From Streptomyces sp. JJ38 (GTDB lineage: Bacteria > Actinomycetota > Actinomycetes > Streptomycetales > Streptomycetaceae): a stretch of 64,000 bases of DNA. Below, one piece after another: positions 51,375 to 60,246 of this stretch (positions are counted from its first letter, which is position 1; every line of letters begins with the position of its first letter). Location: NCBI RefSeq assembly GCF_019303475.1, contig NZ_JABLSI010000002.1, positions 1 to 64,000 on the forward strand, in the 5' to 3' direction. Position numbers and translations under genes: made by a program. Below the pieces are notes generated by a model, which was not told the origin of the DNA, searched no databases, and saw only the letters and a program-made list of their open reading frames with translations.

Positions 51375-52510
51375 TCGGTGATCGTTCCTCGCAGGTAGTC
51401 GGCGGCGTGCCGGGCGCGCTCGCGCACGTCGGCGAGGTCGGCGCCGTAGGTGTTGACGTGGCCGACCTTGCGGCCGGGCTTCACGTCCTTGCCGTACATG
51501 TGGATCTTGAGCTGGGGGTCACGGGCCATGCAGTGCAGGTAGGCGCCGTACATGTCGGGGTAGTCGCCACCGAGGACGTTGGCCATGACCGTCCAGGGGG
51601 CGCGGGGGCGCGGGTCGCCGAGCGGGAGGTCGAGCACGGCGCGCACGTGGTTGGCGAACTGCGAGGTGACGGCGCCGTCCATCGTCCAGTGGCCCGAGTT
51701 GTGGGGGCGCATGGCGAGCTCGTTGACGAGGGTGCGGCCGTCGCGGGTCTCGAAGAGTTCGACGGCGAGGTGTCCGACGACGTCGAGTTCCCGGGCGATG
51801 CGCAGCGCGAGCTCCTGGGCGCCGGCCGATTGCTCGGCGCTGAGCCCGGGCGCGGGGGCGATCACGGTGTCGCAGACGCCGCCGACCTGGATGGACTCGA
51901 CGACGGGGTAGGCGACGGCCTGTCCGTGCGGGGAGCGGACGACGTTGGCGGCCAGCTCGCGGACGAAGTCGACCTTCTCCTCGGCGAGCACCGGCACCCC
52001 GGCCTTGAACGGGTCGGCGGCCTGCTCCTCGTCGTCCACGACCCACACGCCCTTGCCGTCGTAGCCGCCGCGCACGGTCTTGAGGACGACGGGGAAGCCG
52101 CCGCCCTCGGCCGCGAAGGCGGTGACGTCCGCCGGGTCGGCGACGACGCGGTGCCGGGGACAGGGGATGCCGAGGGCGTCGAGCCGGGCCCGCATGACGC
52201 CCTTGTCCTGGGCGTGGACGAGCGCGTCGGGCCCGGGCCGCACGGGGATGCCCTCGGCCTGGAGGGCGCGCAGGTGCTCGGTGGGGACGTGCTCGTGGTC
52301 GAAGGTGATCACGTCGCAGCCGTGGGCGAAGTCACGCAGGGTGTCCAGGTCGCGGTAGTCGCCGACGACGACGTCGCCGACCACCTGCGCGGCCGAGTCC
52401 TGCGGGGTGTCACTGAGGAGCTTGAAACGGATGCCGAACGGGATGCCAGCCTCGTGGGTCATACGGGCGAGCTGGCCACCGCCGACCATGCCGACTACCG
52501 GAAACGTCAC
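51371..52510 (-). CDS. purK: N5-carboxyaminoimidazole ribonucleotide synthase
   Basis: A 379-aa ATP-grasp enzyme that carboxylates AIR with bicarbonate to N5-CAIR, the step before PurE. It has [60 protein letters not shown], the metal-binding [26 protein letters not shown], and a C-terminal [17 protein letters not shown]. The GTG at 52510 is preceded by a -10 element six bases upstream, so the mRNA is probably leaderless. Confidence 0.97.
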   Translation of the reverse strand: MTFPVVGMVGGGQLARMTHEAGIPFGIRFKLLSDTPQDSAAQVVGDVVVGDYRDLDTLRDFAHGCDVITFDHEHVPTEHLRALQAEGIPVRPGPDALVHAQDKGVMRARLDALGIPCPRHRVVADPADVTAFAAEGGGFPVVLKTVRGGYDGKGVWVVDDEEQAADPFKAGVPVLAEEKVDFVRELAANVVRSPHGQAVAYPVVESIQVGGVCDTVIAPAPGLSAEQSAGAQELALRIARELDVVGHLAVELFETRDGRTLVNELAMRPHNSGHWTMDGAVTSQFANHVRAVLDLPLGDPRPRAPWTVMANVLGGDYPDMYGAYLHCMARDPQLKIHMYGKDVKPGRKVGHVNTYGADLADVRERARHAADYLRGTITE

Positions 52511-52516
52511 GCCACC

Positions 52517-52522
52517 AGGGTA
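52517..52522 (-). promoter_or_regulatory. purK: -10 element giving a leaderless purK mRNA
   Basis: TACCCT on the minus strand ends six bases before the GTG at 52510. Confidence 0.45.
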
Positions 52523-52613
52523 AGGGGCGCGCGGAGCGCTGACGCACGGGTATCGAACACGCGGGTACCCCAGAGCGGGAACGCGCGACTCGGCCGACCC
52601 TCGCCCCAGGCCC

Positions 52614-52619
52614 TAGCAT
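52614..52619 (+). promoter_or_regulatory. -10 element of the GtrA-like gene
   Basis: TAGCAT lies about 45 bp before the ATG at 52665 and would start a leader of about 40 nt. Confidence 0.35.
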
Positions 52620-52664
52620 GAGGTGCTGGGGGGCCGAGCTGACCGAACGGGGCTGAAGATCACT

Positions 52665-53180
52665 ATGGGTGAACATCCGAAGCCGGCCGTCCGGCTGAAG
52701 CGGCTGAAACGCCTGCTGCGGGAACTGGCGAAGTTCGGGACGGTCGGGGCCTTCGGCTTCCTGGTCAACGTCGCCGTCTTCAACCTGTGCATCCACACCT
52801 TCCAGCTCGCCCCCGTGCGCTCCGGTGTGATCGCGACGGCGGTGGCCGTCGCGACGAACTACCTCGGCAACCGCTACTGGACCTACCAGCACTCCGACAA
52901 GCGCCGGATATCGAAGGAAGCCTCGCTGTTCCTGCTGTTCAGCGCGGTGGGGCTGGTGATTGAGAACGGGGCGCTGGCCATCTCGCACTACGGTTTCGGC
53001 TTCACCTCCCCGCTGGCCGACAACATCGCCAAGTACGGGATCGGGCTCGGCCTGGGCACGGCCTTCCGGTTCTGGTCCTACCGCACCTGGGTGTTCCGGC
53101 GCCGGGCCTCAGCCCTCGGCCGGGGCGCTGACGACCTCACGGCTGAGGAACAGCGCGAACACGGGCGGGTGCTGCTGTAG
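52665..53180 (+). CDS. GtrA-like membrane protein
   Basis: A 171-aa four-helix membrane protein of the GtrA family: ELAKFGTVGAFGFLVNVAVF, VIATAVAVATNYLGNRYWTY (the NY/W signature), FLLFSAVGLVIENGALAI and GLGTAFRFWSYRTWVFRRR. Family members help move polyprenyl-linked sugars across the membrane. The ATG at 52665 is chosen for family fit, as the ribosome binding site is weak; a GTG at 52623 is possible. Its last 72 bp overlap, on the opposite strand, the end of the histidine kinase gene. Confidence 0.88.
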   Translation: MGEHPKPAVRLKRLKRLLRELAKFGTVGAFGFLVNVAVFNLCIHTFQLAPVRSGVIATAVAVATNYLGNRYWTYQHSDKRRISKEASLFLLFSAVGLVIENGALAISHYGFGFTSPLADNIAKYGIGLGLGTAFRFWSYRTWVFRRRASALGRGADDLTAEEQREHGRVLL

Positions 53181-54371
53181 CAGTTCCAGGCGGCCGCCGT
53201 CGGCCTCCGCGAGGTCGCGGGCGACGGCGAGGCCCAGCCCGGTGGAGTTGTGCCCGCTGACCGTGCGCTCGAAGACGCGCGAGCCCAGCTCCGGCGCGAC
53301 GCCGGGGCCCTCGTCGGTGACCTCCACGACGACCTGGTTCCCGGCGATCCGGGTGCGCAGGGCGACGGTGCCGTCCCCGTGCATGAGGGAGTTCTCGACC
53401 AGCGTGGCCAGGACGGTGGCCACGGCTCCCGGGGTGCCGACGGCGCGCAGCCCGGGCTTGCCGGAGTGCACGATGGCCCGGCCGGCGCCGCGGTAGGCGG
53501 GCCGCCACTCCTCGACCTGCTGGAGGACGACCTCGTCCAGGTCGAAACCGACGGCGGAGGTGGAGCGGGGGTCGCGGCTGTTGGTGAGGAGCCGCTCGAC
53601 GACGTCGGTGAGCCGTTCCACCTGGGCGAGGGCGATGGCGGCCTCCTCGCGGACGGTGTCGGGATCGGTGTCCCCGACGCTGTGGACGATCTCCTCCAGC
53701 CGCATCGACAGGGCGGTCAGCGGGGTGCGGAGCTGGTGTGAGGCGTCGGCCGCCAGCCGCCGTTCGGCGGTGAGCATGCGGGCGATGCGCTCGGCGCTGG
53801 CGTCCAGCACGTCGGCGACGCGGTCCAGCTCGGGGACGCCGTAGCGGCGGTGGCGGGGGCGCGGGTCGCCGGAGCCGAGGCGTTCGGCGGTCTCGGCGAG
53901 GTCGGTGAGGGGGGCCGCGACGCGGCGGGCCTGGCGGACGGCGAGCAGGGCGGCGGCCAGCACCGTCACCAGCGCCACCGCGATGATGATCATGAGGATG
54001 CGGCCGATCTCGTCGGTGACGACGCTGCGCGGCTGCTGGACGACGACGGTCTCCCCGGAGCCGCCCTGGGCCCGGCCCTGGATGACACCGCCCTGGGGGC
54101 GCTCCCCGAGGGCGATGGACTCCTGCCCCGGCAGTTCGATCCGCACGTACCGGTCGGCGGGGACGGCGCTGCGCATCGTGGCGGCGGTGACCTGCTCGCC
54201 CGCCGCGAGCCGCGCCTCGACGACGGCGACCAGCCGGGCGGCCTCGGAGCTGGTCGTCTCCCGCGCGCTGCGCTCGATGGCCTGGGTCTCGATGACGACC
54301 AGGGAGATGCCGAAGACGGCGATGACGACGACCACCACGGCGAGCGTGGAGTTGATCAGGCGGCGGCGCAT
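53109..54371 (-). CDS. two-component sensor histidine kinase
   Basis: A 420-aa membrane kinase. The first helix is STLAVVVVVIAVFGISLVVI (about 8-27), an extracytoplasmic sensor of about 105 residues follows, then the second helix ILMIIIAVALVTVLAAALLA, a HAMP-like region, and the phosphoacceptor DASHQLRTPLTALSMRLEEI (His near 222). The catalytic domain has an N box (TLVENSLMHGDG), G1 (EVTDEGPGVAP) and GLGLAVARDLAEADGG. It is paired with the response regulator 20 bp upstream. The stimulus is unknown. Confidence 0.94.
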   Translation of the reverse strand: MRRRLINSTLAVVVVVIAVFGISLVVIETQAIERSARETTSSEAARLVAVVEARLAAGEQVTAATMRSAVPADRYVRIELPGQESIALGERPQGGVIQGRAQGGSGETVVVQQPRSVVTDEIGRILMIIIAVALVTVLAAALLAVRQARRVAAPLTDLAETAERLGSGDPRPRHRRYGVPELDRVADVLDASAERIARMLTAERRLAADASHQLRTPLTALSMRLEEIVHSVGDTDPDTVREEAAIALAQVERLTDVVERLLTNSRDPRSTSAVGFDLDEVVLQQVEEWRPAYRGAGRAIVHSGKPGLRAVGTPGAVATVLATLVENSLMHGDGTVALRTRIAGNQVVVEVTDEGPGVAPELGSRVFERTVSGHNSTGLGLAVARDLAEADGGRLELLQQHPPVFALFLSREVVSAPAEG

Positions 54372-54391
54372 GGCGGTCTGGGGTCCCGGGG

Positions 54392-55069
54392 CTAGTTCTT
54401 CTCGAACCGGAAGCCGACGCCGCGCACGGTGGAGATGTAGCGCGGGTTGGCGGCGTCGTCACCGAGCTTCTTGCGCAGCCAGGAGATGTGCATGTCGAGC
54501 GTCTTGGTCGACGACCACCAGGTGGTGTCCCAGACCTCGCGCATGAGCTGGTCGCGGGTGACGACGCGGCCGGCGTCCCGGACCAGCACCCGCAGGAGGT
54601 CGAACTCCTTCGCGGTGAGCTGGAGTTCCTCCTCACCGATCCAGGCGCGGTGGGACTCGACGTCGATGCGCACGCCGTGGGTCGTCATCGGGTGCGGGGG
54701 CTCGGCGGTGCCCCGGCGCAGCAGGGCCCGGACCCGGGCGAGCAGTTCGGCGAGCCGGAAGGGCTTCGTCACGTAGTCGTCCGCGCCCGCGTCCAGGCCG
54801 ACGACGGTGTCCACCTCGTCGGCGCGGGCGGTGAGCACGAGCACGGGGAAGCCGAAGCCCTCGGTGCGGAGCCGGCGGCAGACCTCCAGGCCGTCCATGC
54901 CGGGCAGACCCAGGTCCAGCACGACGAGGTCGACCTCCCCGTGGAGTCCGGCCTCCAGGGCACTCGGCCCGTCCTCCCGGACCTCCACCTCGTAGCCCTC
55001 CCGGCGCAGGGCCCGGGCGAGCGGCTCGGAGATGGAGGCGTCGTCCTCGGCGAGCAGTACTCGGGTCAT
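54392..55069 (-). CDS. OmpR-family response regulator
   Basis: A 225-aa regulator: receiver domain 1-115 with acidic pocket LAEDDASI, phospho-Asp in VDLVVLDLGLPGMDGLEV (near 52), and Lys in DYVTKPFRLAELL. The winged-helix DNA-binding domain spans about 125-225 (LTAKEFDLLRVLVRDAGRVV, ISWLRKKLGDDAANPRYIST, VRGVGFRFE). It is first in a two-gene operon with the sensor kinase. The PrrA/TcrA-like wording suggests a conserved actinobacterial pair of unknown signal. Confidence 0.95.
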   Translation of the reverse strand: MTRVLLAEDDASISEPLARALRREGYEVEVREDGPSALEAGLHGEVDLVVLDLGLPGMDGLEVCRRLRTEGFGFPVLVLTARADEVDTVVGLDAGADDYVTKPFRLAELLARVRALLRRGTAEPPHPMTTHGVRIDVESHRAWIGEEELQLTAKEFDLLRVLVRDAGRVVTRDQLMREVWDTTWWSSTKTLDMHISWLRKKLGDDAANPRYISTVRGVGFRFEKN

Positions 55070-55483
55070 GGCCCGATGGTAGTCCTGCCCGGCTGACCTG
55101 CGGGCCAGTAGGGGAGAGAGGCGGTCGCACAGCGTGAACCACCTCTGGTCTAGCCCGCACTATCGAGGGATGAAACGGTGATGAACCTGGGAAGCGATAG
55201 TGAAAGCTGATTTTCTCCTGTGATCCATCCCTCATTGGCCTTCGAATGGCGGTGGAACCTCGCGTAGGGTGAGCGCGCCTCCCCCGTGGGGCCAGGGCCG
55301 CCACGCGCGGCGCCCGGCGTGCAGCGCGCCGCGGTGCCCCGTGCCGGGCCCCTGCCGGGACCGGGAAACGACCAGCCCGGCCCCTCTCCGCGCGGACCGG
55401 CGCCACCGGCCCCGTGGCATCCCCCCGTCCGGGCGCGTGCCCCCACCCTCCGGCGCGCGTCGCGAACCCACAAGGAAACCCCC
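55070..55483. other. intergenic region between response regulator and POT transporter genes
   Basis: About 410 bp between divergent genes, with promoters for both presumably within. The middle (55160-55260) is less GC-rich than its surroundings. TAGGGT near 55265 is a possible -10 for the transporter gene, giving a leader of about 210 nt. No gene, RNA or clear riboswitch was recognised. Confidence 0.4.
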
Positions 55484-56983
55484 ATGGCGTCCAGCACGAC
55501 GAAGGCCGACGCCGCGAACGGCGGCAGGACCTTCTTCGGCCACCCCCGAGGGATGGCCACCCTCTTCATGACGGAGATGTGGGAGCGCTTCTCCTGGTAC
55601 GGAATGCGCGCCATCCTCGTCCTGTACCTCATCGCCGGGGTACTCGACGGCCCCCTGGAGGACCGCGAGGCGCTCGCCGCCGCGATCTACGGCGTCTACA
55701 ACGCCGTCGTCTACATGACCTCGATGCCGGGCGGCTGGGTCGCCGACCGGCTCTGGGGCGCCCGCAAGGCCGTCCTCGTCGGCGGCGTCGTCATCGCCTC
55801 CGGCCACTACGTCCTGGCGATCCCGAACGACACGACGTTCTTCCTCGGCCTCGGCCTCATCGCCATCGGCACGGGCCTGCTGAAGCCCAACATCTCCGCC
55901 ATGGTCGGCGGGCTGTACGAGGGCCAGTCCGGCGCGCGCCGGGACGCCGGCTTCACCCTCTTCTACATGGCGATCAACATCGGCGCCCTGGCCGCGCCGC
56001 TGGTCGTCGGCACCCTCGGCGAGAACGTCAACTGGCACCTGGGCTTCGGCATCGCCGGCGTCGGCATGACCCTGGCCGTCGTCCAGTACGTGCTCGGCGC
56101 GCGGCACCTGGGCGAGGTCGGCCGCCACCCGGCCAACCCGGCCACCCCCGAGGAGAAGCGGCGCGTCCTGAACCGGACGCTGCTGTGGAGCGGGATCGCG
56201 GTCGGTGCCCTCGTCCTGGACGTGGCTCTGGGCACGTTCGACATCGAGCACGTCGTCAACGCGCTGGCCGTCCTCGGCATCGTCCTTCCCGTCGGCTACT
56301 TCTGGCTGATGTTCCGCAGCCCGAAGCTGACGGCCCAGGACCGGCCGAAGATCGTCGCCTTCGTGTGGTTCTTCGTCACCGCGGTGCTGTTCTGGATGAT
56401 CTACGACCAGTCCGGCTCGCTGCTGACGATCTTCGCCGACCAGAAGACGGACCGCGGCATCGGCGGCTGGGAGTTCCCGGCCTCCTGGTTCCAGTCCGTG
56501 AACCCGGTCTACGTGATCATCCTGGCACCCCTCTTCGCGGCCCTGTGGGTGCGACTGGCCCAGCGGAACCGCGAGCCCAGCACGCCGGTCAAGTTCGGCC
56601 TGGCCATGCTGCTCATCGGCGGATCCTTCGGTCTCATGGGCCTGGCGGGCGCCGCTGCCGCCGCCAGCGACACCGGGCAGGTCACGGTGTTCTGGCTGCT
56701 GGGCGTCTACCTGGTGCAGACCCTCGGCGAGATGTGCCTCTCCCCGGTGGGCCTCTCCCTGTCCACCAAGCTGGCGCCCAAGCAGTTCGTCAGCCAGATC
56801 ATGGGCCTGTGGTTCCTCGCGACCGCGACCGGCAACGCGCTCAACGGCTGGGTGACGCGGCTCAACGAGCCCCTCGGCGACACGCTCTACTACACGATGT
56901 GGGCGATCGTCGCGGTGGCCGCGGGCCTCGCCTTCACCGCGGGAGCCCGCCGCCTGCGGGTGCTGATGGGCGACGTCGGCTGA
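55484..56983 (+). CDS. POT/PTR family proton-dependent oligopeptide transporter
   Basis: A 499-aa major-facilitator transporter with about 14 helices. It has TLFMTEMWERFSWYGMRAIL (the ExxER-type proton-coupling motif of the family), GGWVADRLWGARKAVLVGG (MFS loop), the PTR2 signature FTLFYMAINIGALAAPLVVG, VFWMIYDQSGSLLTIFADQ-like substrate helix (FWMIYDQSGSLL), and TLGEMCLSPVGLSLSTKLAP. It imports di- and tripeptides with protons. The ATG at 55484 follows AAGGAAACC. A strong terminator lies after the gene. Confidence 0.95.
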   Translation: MASSTTKADAANGGRTFFGHPRGMATLFMTEMWERFSWYGMRAILVLYLIAGVLDGPLEDREALAAAIYGVYNAVVYMTSMPGGWVADRLWGARKAVLVGGVVIASGHYVLAIPNDTTFFLGLGLIAIGTGLLKPNISAMVGGLYEGQSGARRDAGFTLFYMAINIGALAAPLVVGTLGENVNWHLGFGIAGVGMTLAVVQYVLGARHLGEVGRHPANPATPEEKRRVLNRTLLWSGIAVGALVLDVALGTFDIEHVVNALAVLGIVLPVGYFWLMFRSPKLTAQDRPKIVAFVWFFVTAVLFWMIYDQSGSLLTIFADQKTDRGIGGWEFPASWFQSVNPVYVIILAPLFAALWVRLAQRNREPSTPVKFGLAMLLIGGSFGLMGLAGAAAAASDTGQVTVFWLLGVYLVQTLGEMCLSPVGLSLSTKLAPKQFVSQIMGLWFLATATGNALNGWVTRLNEPLGDTLYYTMWAIVAVAAGLAFTAGARRLRVLMGDVG

Positions 56984-57018
56984 CCCCTCTGACCCCCCGG
57001 ACGGGCCCGGGGAGCCCA

Positions 57019-57062
57019 CGGTGGGTCCGTGCCGAGGCGAGGCCCTCGGCACGGACCCACCG
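57019..57062. terminator. strong terminator after the POT transporter gene
   Basis: CGGTGGGTCCGTGCCGAGG and its exact complement form a 19-bp stem with a 6-nt loop. A second nested hairpin based on CCCCAGCGC/GCGCTGGGG follows at 57081-57114 and may serve the opposing gene. Confidence 0.9.
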
Positions 57063-57200
57063 TCGCCTTGGCGCGGACCTCCCCAGCGCAGCGCGATCCC
57101 GCGCGGCGCTGGGGGGCCGAGCTGAGGCGCAGGGCCAACAGGCGGGACCCCGGGCAGGAACTGCCCCTGAACGCGCGTCGTGGCCCGCGGGTGCGTCGTG

Positions 57201-57224
57201 ACTGGTCGCGCGGTTCCCCGCGCC
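57201..57224 (+). repeat. dispersed Streptomyces intergenic motif
   Basis: ACTGGTCGCGCGGTTCC followed by CCGCGCC resembles the CTGGTCGCGCAGTTCCCCG motif that I recall as scattered through Streptomyces intergenic regions, commonly near gene ends. Its role is unknown. The rest of 56984-57236 holds only the hairpins. Confidence 0.5.
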
Positions 57225-57236
57225 TCCAACGGGGCG

Positions 57237-57740
57237 CTACGGCTGGGCCAGCTCGGCCCAGACCGTCTTGCCCCGGCCCTCGGGTGCGTGGACGACGCCC
57301 CAGTCGGCGCACAGGCGCTGCACGATGAACATGCCGTGACCGCCGGGGCGGCCGGCCCGGTGCGGGGTACGGGGCTCGGGGCGTCCGTCGCCTCCGTCCA
57401 CCACCTCCACGCGCACCGACTTCGGGCCGCGCGCCACCCGGACCTCCTCGGGCCCGCCGGCGTGCAGGCAGGCGTTGGTGACCAGCTCCGAGACGACGAG
57501 CAGCACGTCCTCGGCCGCGGCCTGGGCGTCCCAGTCGGCGGCGGGCAGCCAGCCCCAGTCGTTCAGGGCCTCGCGGCTGAAGTCCCGGGCCCGCTGGACG
57601 GCCCCGCTGACGCCGAGCAGCCGCAGGCGACGCACCTGCCGCAGCTCGCGCACCTGCCCGGACGGCGGGGCGCAGGCAGCCGGAGCGCCTTCGGACTCCG
57701 GGCCGATCTCGCCCGCCGGAGAGGGCCGGGTGGTGCTCAT
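57237..57740 (-). CDS. anti-sigma factor-type ATP-binding protein (RsbW-like)
   Basis: A 167-aa GHKL ATPase. After a disordered N-terminus comes VQRARDFSREALNDWGW, the N box LLVVSELVTNACLHAGGP, G1 VEVVDGGDGRPEP, and G2 GRPGGHGMFIVQRLCADWGV. Such single-domain kinases bind a sigma factor and phosphorylate a STAS antagonist. With the STAS gene upstream and a SigB-type sigma gene divergent from it, this forms a partner-switching module. From memory this matches the arsI-prsI-sigI neighbourhood of S. coelicolor. Confidence 0.88.
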   Translation of the reverse strand: MSTTRPSPAGEIGPESEGAPAACAPPSGQVRELRQVRRLRLLGVSGAVQRARDFSREALNDWGWLPAADWDAQAAAEDVLLVVSELVTNACLHAGGPEEVRVARGPKSVRVEVVDGGDGRPEPRTPHRAGRPGGHGMFIVQRLCADWGVVHAPEGRGKTVWAELAQP

Positions 57741-57928
57741 CAGTCCTTCACCTCACCGGTTCCCGAGTTGGACCTATGCCGCCAGCAGATACAGAGGGTC
57801 TCCTGCCCGTCCACCCGGTGGGAACACCCACCGATTCCGCCGGGCTCGTGTGATGCGGATTACGCTGCGCCGGACGGACGCCGCAGCACGTGGTTCCACG
57901 CGGAGCTCGGCGTGTCGGCGCGCAACGC

Positions 57929-58312
57929 TCAGGTGTCGGGCAGCGCCTCCAGCGCGTCGGTCAGCGCGTCGTGGACGGTGAAGACGGCTCCGGCTCCGGT
58001 GATCTCGAAGACCCGCGCCACGACGGGGCGCATCGCCGCGAGGTGGACGGCGCCGCCGGCGGCCTCGGCCTCCAGCCGGGCGGCGAGGAGCACGTTGAGC
58101 CCGGTGGAGTCCAGGAACTCCAGCCGCGAGCAGTCGACGAGGAGGTACCTGCACCCCTCTTCAAGGGCGGATTCCAGTGGTGTACGCAACAGTTCGGCGG
58201 TGTGGTGATCAAGCTCACCCTCGGGCGTGACCACGGCGGTCTCCCCCGCGTGACGCACGCCGACCGTCAGGCGCCCCCGGTGGCTCGTGCTCCCGGGCAT
58301 TCCGCGGTCCAT
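57929..58312 (-). CDS. STAS-domain anti-sigma factor antagonist
   Basis: A 127-aa STAS protein: VTPEGELDHHTAELLRTPLE, YLLVDCSRLEFLDSTGLNVL with the phosphorylatable Ser in LDSTGL, and VHLAAMRPVVARVFEITGAG. The ATG at 58312 has GAGG upstream; longer versions lack family similarity. The dephosphorylated form would bind the anti-sigma kinase and free the sigma factor. It lies 188 bp upstream of the kinase gene. Confidence 0.9.
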   Translation of the reverse strand: MDRGMPGSTSHRGRLTVGVRHAGETAVVTPEGELDHHTAELLRTPLESALEEGCRYLLVDCSRLEFLDSTGLNVLLAARLEAEAAGGAVHLAAMRPVVARVFEITGAGAVFTVHDALTDALEALPDT

Positions 58313-58603
58313 GCACACCTCATCTGCGTCTTCATCTGCGTTTTCGCGGCCGGTCGCGCCCTGCGCCGCGCGCTGCTCAACCCCCCGTGATCGCACCTTC
58401 GAACCCTACGCCTTGACGGCTCCCGCGGGTACCGGAACGAAACGTTCTATCGGTGCGATCCGGACATATCGCACTTGCCATCCCCGCGCAACACCGGATA
58501 CCCCTAGAAAAGAACCAGCCAGTACGTCAGCCATGGAGGCGCCGCACCTAGCAGTGCACGTCACGGCCCCGGCAGCCTGATGCCGGTCAACGAGGAGGAC
58601 AGC
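58313..58603. other. regulatory gap between antagonist and sigma factor genes
   Basis: A 291-bp divergent gap. GGGTAC at 58427-58432 matches the -10 of SigB-type promoters, with GCCT about 13 bp upstream as a marginal -35. Autoregulation of the sigma gene is therefore possible. No gene is seen. Confidence 0.4.
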
Positions 58604-59530
58604 ATGTCACCCCAGCTCGACGAGATACCCGCCGAGCATCCCCTGTGCGAGGGCTCCGAAACCGTCGACGCTGACCCCGTCGATTCGGACCCCGTCGATT
58701 CGGACTCCGTCGATATCGACGCCGCCCTCGCCGGACTTCCCGAGATCCCTCCCTACGACGAGATCGCGCCACACGACGCGCGGGCCCTGTCCAAGACGCT
58801 CTTCGAGCGCCTCGCCTCCGCCGAGGAGGGGACGCACGAGCACGCCTACGTCCGCAACACCCTCGTCGAGCTCAACCTCGCTCTGGTGAAGTTCGCCGCC
58901 TCCCGTTTCCGCTCCCGCAGCGAGCCGATGGAGGACATCGTCCAGGTCGGCACCATCGGCCTCATCAAGGCCATCGACCGGTTCGAACCGGACCGGGGCG
59001 TGGAGTTCCCGACCTTCGCGATGCCGACGATCATCGGCGAGATCAAGCGGTTCTTCCGTGACACCTCCTGGTCCGTGCGCGTCCCGCGCCGCCTCCAGGA
59101 GCTGCGCCTCGACCTCGCCAAGGCCGGTGACGAGCTCGCCCAGACGCTGGACCGCGCGCCGACCGTCGCCGAGCTGGCCGAGCGGCTGAACCTCTCCCGC
59201 GACGAGGTCGTCGAGGGCATGGCGGCCAGCAACGCCTACACCGCCAGCTCGCTCGACGCCCAGCCGGAGGAGGACGACGCCGAGGGCGCCCTCGCCGACC
59301 GCATCGGCTACGAGGACCACGGCCTGGAGGGCATCGAGTACGTCGAGTCCCTCAAGCCGCTGATCGCCGAGCTGCCCCCGCGTGACCGCCGCATCCTCTC
59401 GCTGCGCTTCGTGGCCAACATGACGCAGTCGGAGATCGGCGAGGAGCTGGGCATCTCCCAGATGCACGTCTCCCGCCTGCTGTCGCGCACGCTCGGCAAG
59501 CTGCGCAAGGGGCTGCTCATCGAGGAGTGA
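58604..59530 (+). CDS. SigB/SigF/SigG-family RNA polymerase sigma factor
   Basis: A 308-aa stress/differentiation sigma factor. After an acidic N-terminus with VDSDPVDSDSVD repeats, region 2 contains NLALVKFAASRFRSRSEPMEDIVQVGTIGLIKAID in two parts, then PTFAMPTIIGEIKRFFRDTSW. Region 3 has LAQTLDRAPTVAELAERLN, and region 4 has LPPRDRRILSLRFVANMTQS and IGEELGISQMHVSRLLSRTL. The ATG at 58604 has GGAGG six bases upstream and is preferred over 58580. By context it is controlled by the adjacent antagonist and anti-sigma kinase. It is possibly SigI. Confidence 0.94.
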   Translation: MSPQLDEIPAEHPLCEGSETVDADPVDSDPVDSDSVDIDAALAGLPEIPPYDEIAPHDARALSKTLFERLASAEEGTHEHAYVRNTLVELNLALVKFAASRFRSRSEPMEDIVQVGTIGLIKAIDRFEPDRGVEFPTFAMPTIIGEIKRFFRDTSWSVRVPRRLQELRLDLAKAGDELAQTLDRAPTVAELAERLNLSRDEVVEGMAASNAYTASSLDAQPEEDDAEGALADRIGYEDHGLEGIEYVESLKPLIAELPPRDRRILSLRFVANMTQSEIGEELGISQMHVSRLLSRTLGKLRKGLLIEE

Positions 59531-59581
59531 CCCGGCGGCGCGCCGCACCGTCCGGCACCCGCGCCCGGGGCCCGTCCGGAC

Positions 59582-59617
59582 GCCCGCCTCTCAGCCGAGG
59601 CGAGCGTCCAGGCGGGC
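59582..59617 (+). terminator. possible terminator after the sigma factor gene
   Basis: GCCCGCCT and AGGCGGGC can pair over 8 bp around a 20-nt loop, 52 bp after the stop codon. An alternative inner hairpin CGCCTC/GAGGCG competes with it. Confidence 0.35.
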
Positions 59618-59715
59618 CCTCGCCGTATGCGCGCGCCGAGTTGCGGAGGGTCACACCCGGCGCCGCAGAATGAGGGGACGGCAACCGGAAGCCCGTCGTC
59701 CCCAGGAGGTCTCCC

Positions 59716-60246
59716 GTGGCGTTCAGGTGCGCGATCGGCCGGGCAGTTCCGGCCACAGTGACGGCCGTGCTGGTCATGACGCTCACGGCGGCGGCCGGAG
59801 CGTCCGGCACGGGCACGGCGGCCGGAGCGTCGCCCGCGGGCCCCGGAGAGGCCGCGGGGGCCCCGGCGGGCCGCACGGGGGCGTCCGGCCAGGCGTTGGG
59901 CTTCGGGGCGGCCCAGGACCCGCGGCGCCCTCCGCTGGCGTCTCAGGCGGCTCTGGCGCCGCCCCCGGTGCCGCGCGGGCTCGACGCCCGGGTCGTCGGG
60001 CCCGGCACCGTCCTGCTGAGCTGGCTGCCGCCCGCCCCGGCCGAGGGGGCCACGCCCGTCGCGGGCTACCGGATCCACCAGCAGGGCACGGCCACCCCGG
60101 TCGCCGAGGTGGGGGCACGCACGCTCCGGACGGAGATCACCGGGCTGGAGCCCGGCATCGGCTACACCTTCAGCGTCCGGGCGGTGAACGCGGCGGGCCA
60201 CGCCTCGCCGGACTCCCGCCCCGTGGACGTCACGCTTCCGGAGTAG
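59716..60246 (+). CDS. secreted fibronectin type III domain protein
   Basis: A 176-aa exported protein. The signal peptide includes AVPATVTAVLVMTLTAAAGA, followed by an Ala/Gly/Pro-rich segment and one FnIII domain (about 85-175). That domain has VPRGLDARVVGPGTVLLSWL, VAGYRIHQQGTATPVAEVG and ITGLEPGIGYTFSVRAVNAA. The GTG at 59716 has a strong GGAGG. The last 17 bp overlap the convergent DinB-like gene. Single FnIII proteins of this kind may bind cell-surface polysaccharide or protein. Confidence 0.85.
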   Translation: MAFRCAIGRAVPATVTAVLVMTLTAAAGASGTGTAAGASPAGPGEAAGAPAGRTGASGQALGFGAAQDPRRPPLASQAALAPPPVPRGLDARVVGPGTVLLSWLPPAPAEGATPVAGYRIHQQGTATPVAEVGARTLRTEITGLEPGIGYTFSVRAVNAAGHASPDSRPVDVTLPE

